Origin: Lepisosteus oculatus
Taxonomy: Eukaryota > Chordata > Actinopteri > Semionotiformes > Lepisosteidae
DNA length: 64,000 nt
Assembly: GCF_040954835.1 (NCBI RefSeq)
Contig: NC_090706.1
Coordinates: 38,387,148 to 38,451,147 of the forward strand
Direction of reading: 5' to 3'
Shown: positions 63,301-64,000 of the stretch, piece by piece
Layout of the letters: each line of letters begins with the position of its first letter
Numbering within the stretch: position 1 is the first letter of the stretch
Made by a program: the position numbers and the translations under genes
The notes under the pieces: generated by a model
Databases searched by the model: none
Told to the model about the DNA's origin: nothing
What the model saw: only the letters and a program-made list of their open reading frames with translations

Positions 63301-63674
63301 TGTACTGACTGACACCCTCTCTCTCAGGACAGCAGTTCTATTGACCAAGAATCTCTGCTTTCCAGGGCTATTTGAGTCTCTTTTACGTGAAAAGCCCACA
63401 TGAAATTACTCTCAGTGTCTGAAAAACGATTGTGTGTGAGTTGAGCTCGTGTCGCGGGGAGGAAAGAGCCCTGCTGCGCTCCAGACCTGTCTGTGTGATC
63501 GCCCACAGGCCTGGAGGAGGTGCTGGCCCACGAGGAGACCACCAGCTCTCCTGCAGAACCTCTCCCCGACACCCTGCCCTCCTTCCCGCATGGCGCAGTG
63601 GAGATCCCGCCCCCAGAGTGGCCAGACAGCCCCGAGGAGGACAGCGAGCCCTGTGCGGACCCCTGCTCGGAAGG
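57177..63674 (+). CDS. Palladin/myopalladin/myotilin-family Ig protein, partial gene (six exons seen)
   Basis: Exons join as 57177-57303, 58733-58798, 61914-62055, 62308-62331, 62535-62654 and 63509-63674. The phases agree at every junction. The product contains a Ser/Thr-rich linker, then a short Pro-containing lead-in (APSFVK), then one complete I-set Ig domain (VVLECRV ... VLWYRE ... MFKCVAG), then an acidic Pro-rich linker. Every part aligns with the second Ig domain region of palladin: QKKTT.(x)SLTI, LECRVRGxPPLQVxW, DFRIL, PEExCTLVIxExFPED. Such proteins bind alpha-actinin and filamentous actin at Z-discs and stress fibres. The neighbour is a Y6-type receptor gene in the same orientation, as at human NPY6R-MYOT. 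By location this should be the myotilin ohnolog, though by sequence it looks like palladin or myopalladin. The N-terminal exons were not found, and the rest lies beyond 64 kb. Confidence 0.85.
58345..58615 (+). repeat. Fish dispersed repeat (ATCCATCCA type), copy 4
   Basis: It includes GCACAAGGCAGGGTACACCC, TGGGAGGAAACCGGAGCACC, CACATGGAGAACATACAG, and GCAAGGCAGCAATGTTGACC. It lies in the intron, 117 bp before the 58733 exon. The 5' ATCCATCC part is missing. Confidence 0.7.
58733..58798 (+). CDS. Ig-gene exon: 22-codon lead-in to the Ig domain
   Basis: Acceptor TTCTTCTTGATTTTCAG and donor GTAAAG|GTGAGA bound a 66-nt phase 0-0 exon. It encodes MQSPSYSQHSSG ... APSFVK. It corresponds to the palladin segment (HSPTSYL ... 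FPPVFTK) that leads into the A strand of the second Ig domain. Confidence 0.8.
59515..59660. repeat. Fragment of a common vertebrate dispersed repeat
   Basis: GGGGTGTCCCATCCTGATCC, followed by TGGAGCGTCTG and GCAGGTTTTCATTCTACC, resembles the widespread TCCTGGAGGGCC...CAGGTTTTCATTCC element of fish introns. A weaker match, CCTCCAGTCCTGCTCTTGAA, is at about 9507. Confidence 0.4.
60718..61868 (+). repeat. G-rich 44/45-bp minisatellite, about 26 copies, with 267-bp higher-order period
   Basis: The unit reads CTGTTTGTGACAGTGAGAGA, TCGGGGTGTGGGGAGTTA, then C/T plus a run of G. Units of 45 and 44 bp alternate by G-run length, and ATGGGGAC and ATAGGGAC variants mark particular units. The same variant order starts at 61067, 61334 and 61601, exactly 267 bp (six units) apart, showing block duplication. 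It lies within the intron upstream of the exon at 61914. The open frames through it follow from the stop-free unit, and it is not coding. Confidence 0.97.
61914..62055 (+). CDS. Ig-gene exon: first half of the I-set domain
   Basis: The exon is 142 nt, opened by TCTCGGTCTCAG and closed by AAGAAGA|GTAAGC (phase 1). It encodes CLHDVSTVKGQLVVLEC, then RVRGTPPLQVLWYREE and SADFRILKK. This holds the B-strand cysteine and the core tryptophan. The intron before it carries the minisatellite, whose last unit ends 45 bp upstream. Confidence 0.92.
62110..62161 (+). repeat. GGTT/GGCT tetranucleotide microsatellite
   Basis: GTTG repeats pass into GCTG repeats and back, in the 252-bp intron before the microexon. 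Confidence 0.9.
62308..62331 (+). CDS. 24-nt microexon within the Ig domain
   Basis: Acceptor TCCTCTTTTTCAG and donor TACCTG|GTGAGT bound exactly 24 nt. It joins with phase 1 on both sides to give KASSVSVPE across the junctions. The length agrees with palladin, where PRSTAEPE fills the same place between FRILQKK and EICTLVI. Skipping it would keep the frame and shorten the loop by eight residues. Confidence 0.85.
62535..62654 (+). CDS. Ig-gene exon: second half of the I-set domain
   Basis: The exon is 120 nt between GTTTCTGTCCCCAG and TACTCAG|GTAAAT, phase 1-1. It encodes EEVCTLVITEAFPEDSG, MFKCVAGNQYGTVSC and the terminal LLDVYS. The F-strand cysteine in MFKC pairs with that of VVLEC. The DSGMFKC motif is the I-set tyrosine-corner region with Phe in place of Tyr. 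Confidence 0.92.
63509..63674 (+). CDS. Ig-gene exon: acidic, proline-rich linker
   Basis: Acceptor GATCGCCCACAG; donor GGAAGG|GTGAGA. With the carried G the frame reads GLEEVLAHEETTSSPAEP and later VEIPPPEWPDSPEEDSEP, 55 codons with two bases carried over. If the donor were not used, TGA at 63676-63678 would end the protein. Palladin has a similarly placed acidic and Pro-rich stretch after its second Ig domain. Compositional rather than residue-level similarity supports this exon. Confidence 0.7.
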
Positions 63675-64000
63675 GTGAGACCACCGGCCTGATTCCCCGT
63701 GGCGCGCGCTGGTACCTCTGCAGGGGAGCTGGGTGCCTCCTCAGTACAGTACAGAGTTCCAGGTGTAACCCTGGCCCCCACCCTGTCCTCAGCAGCGACC
63801 AGAGAGTCCGCTGCTCCGGGAGCATTGTTCTGTTGCAATCAGAAGGATGTCCAGACCAGTGCGCCAGTGTATTGCCAGTGGACACGGGGCTGCAGGCGGT
63901 GCCTTCTTTGTAAAGAGAAGTTAAATAGAGGTCCTGAATATTTGGCGATGAATGCATAGTTTGTTAGAGTAGGGCTATTAACTCCAGTGTCCTGGTTAAA
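63675..64000 (+). other. Intron of the Ig gene running off the window
   Basis: It starts at donor GTGAGA. No further acceptor-exon pair with family homology was seen before the window ends. Confidence 0.6.

Overview
This is a vertebrate nuclear locus, most probably from a ray-finned fish. The evidence is spliced exons with GT/AG borders, an intronless class A GPCR gene, long AT-rich non-coding stretches, and many fish-type retroelements: a 5S-rRNA-derived SINE, LINE tails and Gypsy-like solo LTRs. The receptor looks like the Y6 member of the neuropeptide Y receptor family, which I recall as lost from teleosts. A non-teleost fish (gar, bowfin or sturgeon type) is therefore my preferred, unproven, guess. 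Nothing bacterial or viral is present as an active unit.

Layout. 1-6.6 kb: non-coding DNA with three repeat fragments, a CpG-richer promoter-like block with a good splice donor (3.54-4.07 kb), and the upstream-ORF-bearing leader of the receptor. 6.80-7.94 kb: npy6r, a single coding exon of 378 codons on the + strand, with a poly(A) signal at 8.18 kb. 8.2-57 kb: gene-poor sequence interrupted by mobile elements. These include solo LTRs with perfect 5-bp target duplications (19.3, 31.1, 35.2, 53.1 kb), other LTR copies (1.5, 16.1, 30.7, 32.0 kb), four same-strand LINE C-terminal fragments, four copies of a fish dispersed repeat (one lies further right, at 58.3 kb), a 190-bp near-perfect palindrome (18.1-18.3 kb), a promoter-like segment with duplicated CRE-type sites (40.9-41.1 kb), and a full-length 5S SINE (44.3-44.8 kb). 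57.18-63.67 kb: six recognisable + strand exons of a palladin/myopalladin/myotilin-family Ig-domain protein; the gene continues beyond the window. One of its introns carries a 26-copy G-rich minisatellite that ends 45 bp before the next exon.

How it fits together. In human 5q31.2 the NPY6R pseudogene lies next to MYOT (myotilin), both pointing the same way. The same pair, order and orientation are seen here, so the window is probably the fish counterpart of that locus. The notable point is that the downstream gene encodes the palladin-type second Ig domain and its preceding linker, which human myotilin lacks. The receptor would act at the cell surface through Gi/o. The Ig protein would act at the Z-disc or actin cytoskeleton. 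They are neighbours by descent, not by shared function.
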